DNA of 55,180 nucleotides from Bacillota bacterium (GTDB lineage: Bacteria; Bacillota; Clostridia; Lachnospirales; Cellulosilyticaceae). Below, one piece after another: positions 1 through 7,145 of the stretch. The stretch covers positions 1 through 55,180 of the forward strand of contig JAEYPM010000065.1 of the NCBI GenBank assembly GCA_023410675.1. Direction: 5' to 3'. The notes beneath the pieces were generated by a model. The model saw nothing but the letters and a program-made list of their open reading frames with translations. It made no database searches and was not told where the DNA came from. The translations under genes were made by a program, and so were the position numbers. Position 1 is the first letter of the stretch. Each line of letters starts with the position of its first letter.

Positions 1-162
1 GTTTTAATTGCATTTTAAAGACATACTTATATACATTTATTGATAATTTCACTGATGTGATTAAAATTGTATATGAGATTTCTAAATTTAGGACTTTAAA
101 AACACCTGTTTTTGGGGTCTAATCATATATATATGTTATGTGAATTCTATCAATATAACTTT

Positions 163-191
163 TTGATATTTTAGGTGTAATTTGGTATAAT
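163..191 (+). promoter_or_regulatory. Sigma-A type promoter for the D-aminopeptidase gene
   Basis: TTGATA at 163-168 and TATAAT at 186-191 are separated by exactly 17 bases, and a TG precedes the -10 by one base (extended -10). Transcription would start near 198, about 30 bases before the ATG at 228. The rest of 1-218 is AT-rich and shows nothing else I can support. Confidence 0.75.
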
Positions 192-227
192 CAAAGAAAA
201 GTTTGTTGCAAAATAGGAGTGAAGAAT

Positions 228-1052
228 ATGCGTATATTTATTAGTGTAGATATTGAGGGAGTAACAGGCGTTTCTAGATGGGAAGATACAGTCAAAAAAA
301 GAAGTACCTATCCCTATTTCCAACAACAAATGACGAAAGAAGTTGCTGCTGCATGTAAAGGAGCAGAAGAAGCAGGAGCAGAGTTTATACTGGTTAAAGA
401 TGCTCATGAGGATGGGAACAATCTGATCTATAGTCTTCTTCCGCAAGATGTTAAAATTATTTCAGGATGGAGTGGGCATCCTTACGCTATGTTAGAAGGT
501 TTAGATGATAGTTTTGATGCAGTTATGATGATAGGCTATCATAGTGGTGCTCATTCAAATGGTTCACCTTTATCACATACATTATCTCCAAAAAGAATTA
601 GAAGTATAACTATTAATGGAGACTATGTAGATGAGTTTTTAATTCATAAGTATATTGCTGATATGTTAGGGGTACCTGTTATTTTAGTTACAGGAGATGG
701 AAGCCTTATGCGTTCTGTAATGAAGGTAGATAGAGGCATTCATACTGTTGCGACTTGTGAAGGCTTTGGCGGTGCAATGATTAGTATTCATCCTGATCTT
801 GCTATGCAAAAAATACAAGACGCTGCTCGGGCAGCAGTCCTCAGACTGATAGAAAACAAAGAAGAAATTAAGGAAATTACGACAAAGCTTATGTTAAGGA
901 AAAGTTTTGATTTGAAAATAGAATTTAAAAATCATAGAGATGCCTATAAGTATTCTTTTTACCCAGGGGTTACGCAAATGAATGAAACAACAATTTCATT
1001 TCATACAGATAATTATATGAATGTTGTTACACTATTAGGTTTTATCATCTAG
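228..1052 (+). CDS. M55 family D-aminopeptidase (DppA-like)
   Basis: Zinc-dependent peptidase of family M55, which releases N-terminal D-amino acids and, in Bacillus DppA, acts on D-Ala peptides. With the ATG at 228 the protein is 274 aa, and the metal ligands fall at the DppA positions: D8 and E10 in SVDIEG, H60 in KDAHEDG and a His at 105 in GYHSG. A GTG nine bases upstream (219) is in frame but overlaps the AGGAG ribosome site (215-219), so 228 is the better start. No signal peptide is seen, so it is probably cytoplasmic. It has its own promoter and is followed 26 bases later by a membrane protein. A role in recycling peptidoglycan-derived peptides is inference. Confidence 0.88.
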   Translation: MRIFISVDIEGVTGVSRWEDTVKKRSTYPYFQQQMTKEVAAACKGAEEAGAEFILVKDAHEDGNNLIYSLLPQDVKIISGWSGHPYAMLEGLDDSFDAVMMIGYHSGAHSNGSPLSHTLSPKRIRSITINGDYVDEFLIHKYIADMLGVPVILVTGDGSLMRSVMKVDRGIHTVATCEGFGGAMISIHPDLAMQKIQDAARAAVLRLIENKEEIKEITTKLMLRKSFDLKIEFKNHRDAYKYSFYPGVTQMNETTISFHTDNYMNVVTLLGFII

Positions 1053-1078
1053 GGTTTTGATTAGCGAGGAGCATACAT

Positions 1079-1657
1079 ATGAGTGAGATAAAAAAGCAAA
1101 GGATTCAAACACAGAATATTGTAAGAGCTGCTATGTTATTAGCAGTTGTCATTGTCATTCAAATAGCAGGACGTTCTATTCCTCAAGTTAACCAATTTTT
1201 TGTTGGACCGATTGTCAATGCGGTACTTATTATCACAGTCTATACCTGTTCCACTAAATGGGGGACTATAACTGCGGTTCTTACACCGATATTAGCCTAT
1301 TTAGTAGGGCAACTATTGCCACCAATGGCACCCTTTATACCATTTATTATGCTTGGTAATTTAGTGTATGTTCTTATATTCGGACTGCTTAAAAATAATA
1401 AGTATGGATTGTATGTAGGCATTTTGCTTTCTTCATTTGTAAAATACCTCGTACTATCTTTTTCAGCAACCCAATTGATTTATTGGTTTAATATTGGTTT
1501 GCCAGATAAGATTGCTAAAAAACTTGCCCAAATGATGGGGCTTACACAATTTATAACAGGTATTATAGGAGGAATTTTAGCATTAGCATTTATTTTTATA
1601 CTTTCTAAGAGAAAGGGCATAAAGAAATTAAATGATGAAAAGAAAAATACTAATTGA
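1079..1657 (+). CDS. ECF transporter S component-like membrane protein
   Basis: A 192-aa hydrophobic protein with about six membrane segments (roughly residues 16-34, 41-60, 65-82, 88-106, 112-130, 158-180) and a basic, Lys-rich tail. Size, topology and an N-terminal Arg-Ala-Ala-Met helix resemble the substrate-binding S components of energy-coupling-factor vitamin transporters. No substrate can be read from the sequence. Cobalamin genes lie 1.5 kb downstream, but no cobalamin riboswitch precedes this gene, so a link is speculative. GAGGAG at 1066-1071 sits 7 bases before the ATG. Its 3' end overlaps the next gene by 26 bases, suggesting coupled translation. Confidence 0.6.
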   Translation: MSEIKKQRIQTQNIVRAAMLLAVVIVIQIAGRSIPQVNQFFVGPIVNAVLIITVYTCSTKWGTITAVLTPILAYLVGQLLPPMAPFIPFIMLGNLVYVLIFGLLKNNKYGLYVGILLSSFVKYLVLSFSATQLIYWFNIGLPDKIAKKLAQMMGLTQFITGIIGGILALAFIFILSKRKGIKKLNDEKKNTN

Positions 1658-2087
1658 TGCCGATGGATGTCCTGTAGTAGATATTTGCCTCGATTTAGCA
1701 AAGAAGTATAATTTAGAACCTATTATTATATGTGATACTTCCCATTATTTTAAGGGAAAAAATGCAGAAATAGTGATGGTGGATAAGGGAGCAGATGCTG
1801 TAGATTTTGAACTCATCAATAGAGTTCACAAATCGGATATAGTTGTAACACAAGATTACGGTTTAGCTGCTATGGTCTTGGCTAAGCAAGCTTATCCCAT
1901 TAATCAAAATGGGCTCATTTATAGTAATGATAATATTGATCAATTACTTTTGACTAGGCATTTAGCAAAGAAAGTAAGAAATGCAGGAATTAGAACGAGA
2001 GGTCCACGAAAACGAGAAAAAGAAGATGATATTAAGTTTCAAAACGCATTAATAGAGCTGATTCATAGGACACAGGAGCCTAAGTAG
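1632..2087 (+). CDS. YaiI/YqxD family protein (UPF0178, DUF188)
   Basis: The 151-aa product begins with the family signature ILIDADGCPV and contains the later conserved TQDYGLAA and RGPRKR segments, so assignment to the DUF188/YaiI-YqxD family is secure. The fold is PIN-like and a nuclease role has been proposed for the family, but no reaction is established. There are two consecutive ATG codons (1632, 1635) and only a weak purine-rich ribosome site. The start lies inside the preceding gene, so translation is probably coupled to it. Confidence 0.85.
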   Translation: MMKRKILIDADGCPVVDICLDLAKKYNLEPIIICDTSHYFKGKNAEIVMVDKGADAVDFELINRVHKSDIVVTQDYGLAAMVLAKQAYPINQNGLIYSNDNIDQLLLTRHLAKKVRNAGIRTRGPRKREKEDDIKFQNALIELIHRTQEPK

Positions 2088-2108
2088 TTAAGAGGAGACG
2101 ACTTAATC

Positions 2109-2765
2109 ATGACGAAGAAGATGGTTATATTTGATCTAGATGGCACATTGCTTGACACAATAAAGGATTTAGCAATAAGTACAAATAAAGCATTAGAAAG
2201 GCATCATTTTAAAACACATCCAATAGAAGATTATAAGTACTTCGTGGGTGATGGAATAAACAAATTAATAGAAAGAGCTTTGCCTAAAGAACATAGAGAT
2301 AATCAAACGATTGATAAGGTGAAAAAGGTGTTTGTAGATTATTATAATAAACATCTTACAGAGTATACAAAGCCTTATGAAGGAGTGATGGAGCTTCTTA
2401 GTCAGTTGCAAGTGAAGAATAAATACCTTGCTATTGTTTCAAACAAACCAGATGAGCAGACTCAGCTTTTAGTTAAAGAATGTTTGAAAGGAGTTCCCTT
2501 TATTTATGTTACAGGCAATAAGCCCGGAATACTCCATAAGCCAGATCCCTATGCACTGTATGAAGCTATTCATAGAGTAGGGGTTTCAAAAGAAGAAGTA
2601 TTATATGTTGGGGATTCAGGGGTTGATATGCAAACAGCAAATAATGCAAAAGTAACTGGCGTTGGTGTAACATGGGGATTTCGTACAAGAGAAGAACTCA
2701 TGTTAAATGGAGCTTATGCAATTGTAGACGAGCCAGGCAGTATTATGGCATTATTAGATAAGTAA
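2109..2765 (+). CDS. HAD-superfamily phosphatase, phosphoglycolate phosphatase-like
   Basis: A 218-aa HAD hydrolase with motif I FDLDGTLLDT (nucleophile D9, general acid D11), motif II around IVSNKP, and motif IV VGDSGVDMQTANNA. The alpha-helical C1 cap between motif I and II is that of the Gph/PgmB/Yjj group. Proteins of this group dephosphorylate phosphoglycolate or other small sugar phosphates, and the substrate cannot be fixed from sequence. AGAGGAG at 2091-2097 precedes the ATG by 11 bases. The gene follows the YaiI-like gene by 21 bases and probably shares its transcript. Confidence 0.82.
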   Translation: MTKKMVIFDLDGTLLDTIKDLAISTNKALERHHFKTHPIEDYKYFVGDGINKLIERALPKEHRDNQTIDKVKKVFVDYYNKHLTEYTKPYEGVMELLSQLQVKNKYLAIVSNKPDEQTQLLVKECLKGVPFIYVTGNKPGILHKPDPYALYEAIHRVGVSKEEVLYVGDSGVDMQTANNAKVTGVGVTWGFRTREELMLNGAYAIVDEPGSIMALLDK

Positions 2766-2858
2766 AATGGCATTCTATGATGATATAAAATTGCATACAA
2801 ATTAATATGAAATAGTATCTTAAAGAGAATGAAATCATATTAAGGAGTGAATGGTGTA

Positions 2859-3128
2859 TTGCTTAAGAAGTTTTATTATGTGTTTAAAAAGAAGTATTTA
2901 ACACTCGCTGTAAATCAAAAGAAAGAACAGAAAATAGCTCAAATTTATAAAGGGATTATGACTGAAGAAGAAAACATACAAGATATGTATAGACAAATAG
3001 GCAGGATGTATTATGAACATGTTGATAATATAGAAGATGAGCAATTCACACCACTTTTTAATTCCATTTTAGAATCACTGAAAAAAATAGAATCCTATAG
3101 GTTACAGATAAGTAGTAGAGATCATTAA
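2859..3128 (+). CDS. Small coiled-coil protein of unknown function
   Basis: A highly charged 89-aa protein, mostly helical, with a coiled-coil-like stretch through about residues 20-80 (EEENIQDMYRQIGRMYYEH). It resembles the helical N-terminal part of small clostridial proteins that also carry zinc ribbons, but the ribbon is absent here. Start choice: AAGGAG at 2842-2847 overlaps an in-frame GTG at 2847, which therefore cannot be the start, and the ATG at 2851 is in another frame. The TTG at 2859, 11 bases after the ribosome site, fits best. It lies 14 bases before cobS. No function can be assigned. Confidence 0.5.
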   Translation: MLKKFYYVFKKKYLTLAVNQKKEQKIAQIYKGIMTEEENIQDMYRQIGRMYYEHVDNIEDEQFTPLFNSILESLKKIESYRLQISSRDH

Positions 3129-3142
3129 GGAGAAGGCTAAGT

Positions 3143-3895
3143 ATGAACCATTTTTTTGGACTTATCCAATTTTTAACACGCATTCCTATTAAGAGAAATT
3201 ATGATTTAGGTGAAGATTTTTATAAAAGTGCTATATATTTTCCTATAGTGGGTGCTTTATTAGGCACTTTCTATTTTTTTACGTCTTTGTTAGCAGACTT
3301 TATTTTTAGCCCTTACATCGCCTCACTCATCGTGCTGTTGTCCTTTGTTTTTATTACTGGAGGGCTTCATTTAGATGGATTAGGAGATAGCTTTGATGCA
3401 TTATTTAGTAACCGTGATAAAGATAAAATGCTAGAGATTATGAAAGATTCAAGACTAGGAACGAATGCTTTATTAGCTATTACTATGGTTTTGGCATTTA
3501 AATTAGGTTTTATTTTTGAGATTATAAAGAATAAGCAAAACTGGGTGCTGATCCTAGTGCCAGCATGTGCAAGATTTGCTCAAGTTGCTGCATGCTATAA
3601 AACAAAGAGCCCAAGAGAAAAGGGCATGGGCAACTTATTTATTGGAAAGGTGAGTAAAAAAAGTTTTTTGGGAACAACGCTAGTTGCTTGTGTAATCGTA
3701 GGGATCATTAATTGTATTGCTTTAAAAAGTTTCCCAATATACTTAATATTAATACCTATTACTTATATATTTACAAGAGTATTTGTAAAGTTTGTATATA
3801 AGAAAATAGAGGGTATAACTGGAGATATTTTAGGCTGTGTATGTGAGCTTAGTGAAGTTGTATGTCTTGTATTTGCTTATTTACTAAATACATAA
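3143..3895 (+). CDS. cobS: Adenosylcobinamide-GDP ribazoletransferase (cobalamin synthase)
   Basis: CobS joins adenosylcobinamide-GDP to alpha-ribazole or its 5'-phosphate, the last step of nucleotide-loop assembly of cobalamin, at the cytoplasmic membrane. The 250-aa length is normal. The acidic metal-binding motif GGLHLDGLGDSFDAL lies at residues 73-87 and is followed by KDSRLGTNA; several hydrophobic membrane helices follow. AAGGAG at 3127-3132 gives a clean start. The next gene is a CobC-like phosphatase, so this is a fragment of the nucleotide-loop pathway. cobU and cobT are not in the window. Confidence 0.93.
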   Translation: MNHFFGLIQFLTRIPIKRNYDLGEDFYKSAIYFPIVGALLGTFYFFTSLLADFIFSPYIASLIVLLSFVFITGGLHLDGLGDSFDALFSNRDKDKMLEIMKDSRLGTNALLAITMVLAFKLGFIFEIIKNKQNWVLILVPACARFAQVAACYKTKSPREKGMGNLFIGKVSKKSFLGTTLVACVIVGIINCIALKSFPIYLILIPITYIFTRVFVKFVYKKIEGITGDILGCVCELSEVVCLVFAYLLNT

Positions 3896-3968
3896 TATAA
3901 ATATTAAGGCCTATTATGTGCATCTATCTAAGACAGGTTACTAAGGAGAAGTTCAAAAGGAGGAAGGG

Positions 3969-4568
3969 ATGATAAAACTTATTTTAGTCAGGCATGCTCA
4001 GTCACAGGCAAATGATTTAAAATGGCTAAGTGGGCATAGTGAAACCATACTGAGTAAGGAAGGAGAAATTCAAGTAAAAAAATTAAGTAAGTATTTGTAT
4101 AAGCAAAAAATAGATAGCATTTACTCATCCCCAATGCAAAGATGCCTAGAAACAGTGGGTCATATTGCTAAAAAGGAAAATATACCCATAAAGATTATTG
4201 ACGATTTTAGGGAAATAAATTTTGGCGTTTTTGAAAACAATACGTTTGAAGAAATTAATTGTCTCTATCCAAAAGAGGTAGACAAGATGCTAAAGGAAGG
4301 ACATGCCTACACCTATCCAGAAGGAGAAAGTATTATTGATAGTTATAAACGAACGATTAGGAGCATTAAGCTTATTTTAGATGAAACAGAGAAGAAAAAT
4401 ATTCTAATATGTGCCCATGCAGGGACTATTAGAAACCTTCTTTCTTACTTTGTAACAAGTAATTATGAGGCTCACTGGCATTTCCAAATTGATAATGCAT
4501 CTGTAACTATAGTGGAAATAACAGATGGTTTTCCTGTCATAAAAGTGATGAACAATATAGATTACTAA
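3969..4568 (+). CDS. cobC: Histidine phosphatase, probable alpha-ribazole phosphatase
   Basis: A 199-aa member of the phosphoglycerate mutase-like histidine phosphatases. The phosphohistidine motif LVRHAQSQAN has R8 and H9, the acidic residue is E82 in REINFG, and the second catalytic His is H150 in CAHAGT. CobC removes phosphate from alpha-ribazole 5'-phosphate in cobalamin synthesis, and the position after cobS is the main reason for choosing this role over a generic phosphatase. AAGGAGG at 3957-3963 lies 5 bases before the ATG. Its stop codon overlaps the stop codon of the convergent minus-strand gene. Confidence 0.72.
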   Translation: MIKLILVRHAQSQANDLKWLSGHSETILSKEGEIQVKKLSKYLYKQKIDSIYSSPMQRCLETVGHIAKKENIPIKIIDDFREINFGVFENNTFEEINCLYPKEVDKMLKEGHAYTYPEGESIIDSYKRTIRSIKLILDETEKKNILICAHAGTIRNLLSYFVTSNYEAHWHFQIDNASVTIVEITDGFPVIKVMNNIDY

Positions 4569-5311
4569 GGCTTGAATTCTGTTAAGTGTTTATGATACCT
4601 CCTTGGCATATGCTGGGTTTGAAGACGTTTGTTTATTCTTTCTTCTATTGTCAATGAGATGCAAAAACTTTTAAACAGATTTTCATAACGATCATCCCTA
4701 GATAATGACAAAAGATTTTTACCTTCTTCTATAGATAAGGGTTTAATAACCATATTTTTTTGATCATACACAGCTGCAAGTTCACGCTTTAAATCATGAA
4801 TAATAAAGTGTTGATCAGAAAATCTCGTTGTAAAATGAGGTGCAATAAGAGGTAAAATATGATGATCAGGTTCTATTTTAGCATAAAAGATCATAGACGA
4901 AATCTGATTAAAACGGACAAATCCAGTAAAACGATGAGCCTCATAGGTAACACGTTTGGTGTATTGATCCACCATTCGAATGATGTCATGATGCTTTGCT
5001 AAATTGATTGAATCCCCATAAGTAAAACATAGCTTGATATATTCATAAATTAGTGTTTCAGAACCGGAAAGTTCGCTAAGATATAAATAGTAGATGTTTT
5101 CAAGTGTAGATAGAGATAATTTTTCTTTGATACCTTCATACACTCTACTGGCTTTATTTTCTTCTGTGGCTATTTCTTTAATATCACTCAGTAAACTAGG
5201 CATATGTAAAGAGCGTTTGGTGATTTTTACTTCACACTTTTCAGGGTAAGCATAAAAAATAGCTGTGAGGAGTCCTTCAAAACTACCATCATATAAAAAT
5301 TCTTTGATCAT
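4565..5311 (-). CDS. TIGR03915-type DNA metabolism protein, partner of the radical SAM repair protein
   Basis: A 248-aa protein starting MIKEFLYDGSFEGLL, characteristic of the TIGR03915/DUF4130 family that almost always sits beside the TIGR03916 radical SAM protein. Fusions to uracil-DNA-glycosylase-like domains are known in the family and are the basis for its suggested DNA-repair role; no biochemical activity is established. The conserved segment TRFSDQHFIIHDLKRELA lies in the C-terminal half. It starts 9 bases after the radical SAM gene ends, so the two form an operon under the promoter near 6760-6788 with its LexA box. Its end overlaps the cobC end by 4 bases. Confidence 0.82.
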   Translation of the reverse strand: MIKEFLYDGSFEGLLTAIFYAYPEKCEVKITKRSLHMPSLLSDIKEIATEENKASRVYEGIKEKLSLSTLENIYYLYLSELSGSETLIYEYIKLCFTYGDSINLAKHHDIIRMVDQYTKRVTYEAHRFTGFVRFNQISSMIFYAKIEPDHHILPLIAPHFTTRFSDQHFIIHDLKRELAAVYDQKNMVIKPLSIEEGKNLLSLSRDDRYENLFKSFCISLTIEERINKRLQTQHMPRRYHKHLTEFKP

Positions 5312-5320
5312 AAAAACCTC

Positions 5321-6646
5321 CTATAATTCGCCTGTAAGAGAAGTCGTTGTATCATTAGGTAAGAGTAGGCTAGGATTTAAAATGACTGGGCTTTGTTTAG
5401 GAAATAGGCTAAGCTGCTCAAAATCGGCATCAACTTTATTTAAGTCAATAGCAGGTGTAAGCATTCTCCTTATTTTATCTTCATCTAAATCAACTAAACC
5501 ATGGTATTTACCTTTACAGGTGATAAAATACTGTGCTCTTTTTAATACAACACCTAATTTCTTAAGATCTGTAAATGTAAGATAAGCAATTCTGCGAGAA
5601 CTTACTATTTTTTTTGCCCCACGAATGCCTACGCCTGGAATGCGCACTAACATGTCGTAGGGAGCAGTATTTATTTCTATTGGAAATAAGTGAAGATGAC
5701 TCAGTGCCCATGTCGTTTTGGGATCAAAATTTACGTCAAAATTAGGAGATTCGTTATTTAAAAGCTCATCTGCCTTAAAACCATAAAGTCTAAGTAGCCA
5801 ATCACCTTGATAAAGTCTATGTTCTCTAAGGGTAGGAGGATTTTTAAGCTCTGGTAAAAACTTACCTTTATTAACAGGGACATAGGCAGAATAATACACT
5901 CTTTTTAAGTCATATTTTGTATAGAGTTTTTCAGATATCTTAAGAATATCTAAGTCACTATCATTAGTAGCACCAACAATGAGCTGAGTACTTTGACCTG
6001 CAGGAACATAAACAGGAGCTTTCCTAAATTTTTTCCGATCTTCAAGGCTAGAAGAAATTCCATTTTTAATCAGTTTCATAGGCGTAAAGATATCCTCTTT
6101 TTTCTTTTCAGGAGCAAGAAGTTTAAGAGAGTGCTCTGATGGAAGCTCGAGATTGACGCTCATTCTATCAGCGTATAACCCTGCAGTATCAATGAGTTCT
6201 TGGCTAGCACCAGGAATAGCTTTCACATGGATATAACCATTAAATTGATATTCAGTACGTAGCTTTTTAATCACATCAATAATAAGCTGCATGGTGTGAC
6301 TTGGATTTTGAACAATTGCAGAGCTTAAAAATAGTCCTTCAATATAATTTCTTCTATAAAAATTTATAGTTAGATCAATCACTTCTTGTGGCGTAAAAGC
6401 AGCACGTGTAACTTGGTTGGACCTTCTATTTAAGCAGTACGCACAGTCATAGATACAATAATTTGTAAGTAGAATTTTAAAAAGAGAGACACACCTTCCA
6501 TCAGGGGTAAAAGTGTGACAAATACCAGCTGGACTCGTTGATCCTAAACTATTTGGCTTAGGACTGCGATTAGAACCTGAAGACGAACAAGATACATCAT
6601 ATTTAGCAGCACCAGCTAATATTTCAAGTTTTTGTTTAATATCCAT
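5321..6646 (-). CDS. Putative DNA modification/repair radical SAM protein (TIGR03916 type)
   Basis: A 441-aa radical SAM enzyme. The [4Fe-4S] cluster motif CxxxCxxC is at C64, C68 and C71 (NYCIYDCAYC), and an additional Cys-rich N-terminus precedes it. A helix-hairpin-helix DNA-binding element (RIPGVGIRGAKKI) lies around residues 333-346. This combination, with a TIGR03915 partner downstream, defines a family proposed to act in DNA repair or modification; the substrate is unknown. The ATG at 6646 has AGGAGG about 10 bases upstream on the minus strand. A palindromic LexA operator overlaps the predicted transcription start, which supports DNA-damage induction. Confidence 0.88.
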   Translation of the reverse strand: MDIKQKLEILAGAAKYDVSCSSSGSNRSPKPNSLGSTSPAGICHTFTPDGRCVSLFKILLTNYCIYDCAYCLNRRSNQVTRAAFTPQEVIDLTINFYRRNYIEGLFLSSAIVQNPSHTMQLIIDVIKKLRTEYQFNGYIHVKAIPGASQELIDTAGLYADRMSVNLELPSEHSLKLLAPEKKKEDIFTPMKLIKNGISSSLEDRKKFRKAPVYVPAGQSTQLIVGATNDSDLDILKISEKLYTKYDLKRVYYSAYVPVNKGKFLPELKNPPTLREHRLYQGDWLLRLYGFKADELLNNESPNFDVNFDPKTTWALSHLHLFPIEINTAPYDMLVRIPGVGIRGAKKIVSSRRIAYLTFTDLKKLGVVLKRAQYFITCKGKYHGLVDLDEDKIRRMLTPAIDLNKVDADFEQLSLFPKQSPVILNPSLLLPNDTTTSLTGEL

Positions 6647-6745
6647 TTACTTTTGCACCTCCTAATGTTGCATACAGAAAAAGCAACAATTCTTTTTAAT
6701 AATGTAATAATCACATTTAATAATATAATAATCTCAGCGATATAT

Positions 6746-6759
6746 CGAACATATGTTCT
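6746..6759 (-). promoter_or_regulatory. LexA/DinR SOS box in front of the radical SAM repair operon
   Basis: CGAACATATGTTCT contains the perfect 12-bp palindrome GAACATATGTTC (6747-6758) and matches the Gram-positive LexA (DinR) consensus CGAAC-N4-GTTC. On the minus strand it lies immediately after the -10 element at 6765-6760, so bound LexA would cover the transcription start. Confidence 0.82.
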
Positions 6760-6788
6760 ATTATATACCATACAATTATTTTTTTCTA
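6760..6788 (-). promoter_or_regulatory. Promoter of the radical SAM repair operon
   Basis: On the minus strand TAGAAA (6788-6783) and TATAAT (6765-6760) are 17 bases apart. The -10 is perfect and the -35 matches 4 of 6. Predicted start is near 6753, inside the SOS box, leaving a leader of about 105 bases. Confidence 0.6.
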
Positions 6789-6793
6789 GTACT

Positions 6794-6811
6794 ATTAGAA
6801 AATATTCTAAT
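6794..6811. repeat. Inverted repeat in the divergent promoter region
   Basis: ATTAGAA (6794-6800) and TTCTAAT (6805-6811) form a perfect inverted repeat with a 4-base centre, in the stretch between the divergent repair and pyr promoters. It could be an operator for an unidentified regulator; the region is AT-rich and chance is possible. Confidence 0.35.
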
Positions 6812-6841
6812 AATTATTCAAAAATAGTTTGCCTCCTGTGA

Positions 6842-6870
6842 TTGACACTATAAAAAAACTGTGATAACAT
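6842..6870 (+). promoter_or_regulatory. pyr operon promoter
   Basis: A consensus TTGACA at 6842-6847 is followed at 17 bases by TAACAT (6865-6870), or at 15 bases by GATAAC with an upstream TG. Transcription would begin near 6875. The leader to pyrB would be about 270 bases and contains the PyrR-type hairpin, a leader peptide gene and a terminator. Confidence 0.6.
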
Positions 6871-6898
6871 ATTACACAGAAATCAAGTAGAATATTAA

Positions 6899-6929
6899 CC
6901 TTTAAGGTGATCCCGTGAGGTCAAAAAGG
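6899..6929 (+). promoter_or_regulatory. PyrR-binding RNA hairpin overlapping a leader Shine-Dalgarno
   Basis: The RNA UCCCGUGAGG (6911-6920) matches the PyrR binding-loop pattern UCCNGNGAGG: hexaloop CCGUGA (CNGNGA) closed by a C-G pair (6912-6919) and a U-G wobble (6911-6920). Below an internal purine bulge, CCTTT (6899-6903) pairs with AAAGG (6925-6929). The lower 3' strand overlaps AAGGAG (6926-6931), the ribosome site of the leader peptide at 6938. PyrR with bound UMP should stabilise the hairpin and hide that site. No pyrR gene is in the window. Confidence 0.78.
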
Positions 6930-6937
6930 AGAATAAA

Positions 6938-7093
6938 ATGAAAAATTTAGTATGTGTGAATAGCACGCGTAAGGCTCAATCTAATCGAATAACTGATGTA
7001 ATATTATGCCAAAACATGAGAAAAAGCATAGATTTATTGGCATTTGTATTTTTACCTGATAGATTTTATTTAGGCGATGAAAAGAGTATATAA
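6938..7093 (+). CDS. 51-aa pyr operon leader peptide
   Basis: An ATG at 6938, 6 bases after AAGGAG, opens a 51-codon frame beginning MKNLVCVNSTRKAQSN. Its last third is rich in Phe, Leu, Tyr and Val codons because the RNA there (about 7031-7072) is U-rich. The reading frame runs through the whole 5' arm of the terminator hairpin and ends at TAA 7091-7093 within its loop. I recognise no protein family; the peptide is probably made for its act of translation, as with the E. coli pyrBI leader. The ribosome site is inside the PyrR-type hairpin, so its translation should depend on pyrimidine supply. Confidence 0.68.
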   Translation: MKNLVCVNSTRKAQSNRITDVILCQNMRKSIDLLAFVFLPDRFYLGDEKSI

Positions 7094-7115
7094 TCTTTTT
7101 ATTGCCTTTTATTTT
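7073..7115 (+). terminator. pyr attenuator (intrinsic terminator)
   Basis: GGCGATGAAAAGA (7073-7085) pairs along all 13 positions, including two G-U pairs, with TCTTTTTATTGCC (7094-7106), leaving an 8-base loop that holds the leader peptide stop codon. TTTTATTTT follows at 7107-7115. It lies 30 bases before pyrB and would end transcription unless a translating ribosome occupies the 5' arm. Confidence 0.8.
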
Positions 7116-7145
7116 GCATAAATATAAGAGCGAGGATGGTGCACG

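Noticed and set aside
1..1078. Cobalamin riboswitch upstream of the ECF-like or cob genes
   Set aside because: No B12-box-like sequence was seen before 1079 or 3143; the gaps are too short.
6632..6841. A 69-codon plus-strand frame in the divergent promoter region
   Set aside because: It is antisense to the radical SAM start, has no ribosome site, is made of AT-rich low-complexity residues, and overlaps the SOS box and promoter.
6899..7115. Classic Bacillus-type PyrR terminator/antiterminator switch
   Set aside because: The PyrR-type hairpin lies about 140 bases from the terminator and I could not find a convincing antiterminator pairing; only a weak A-rich/T-rich complementarity exists.
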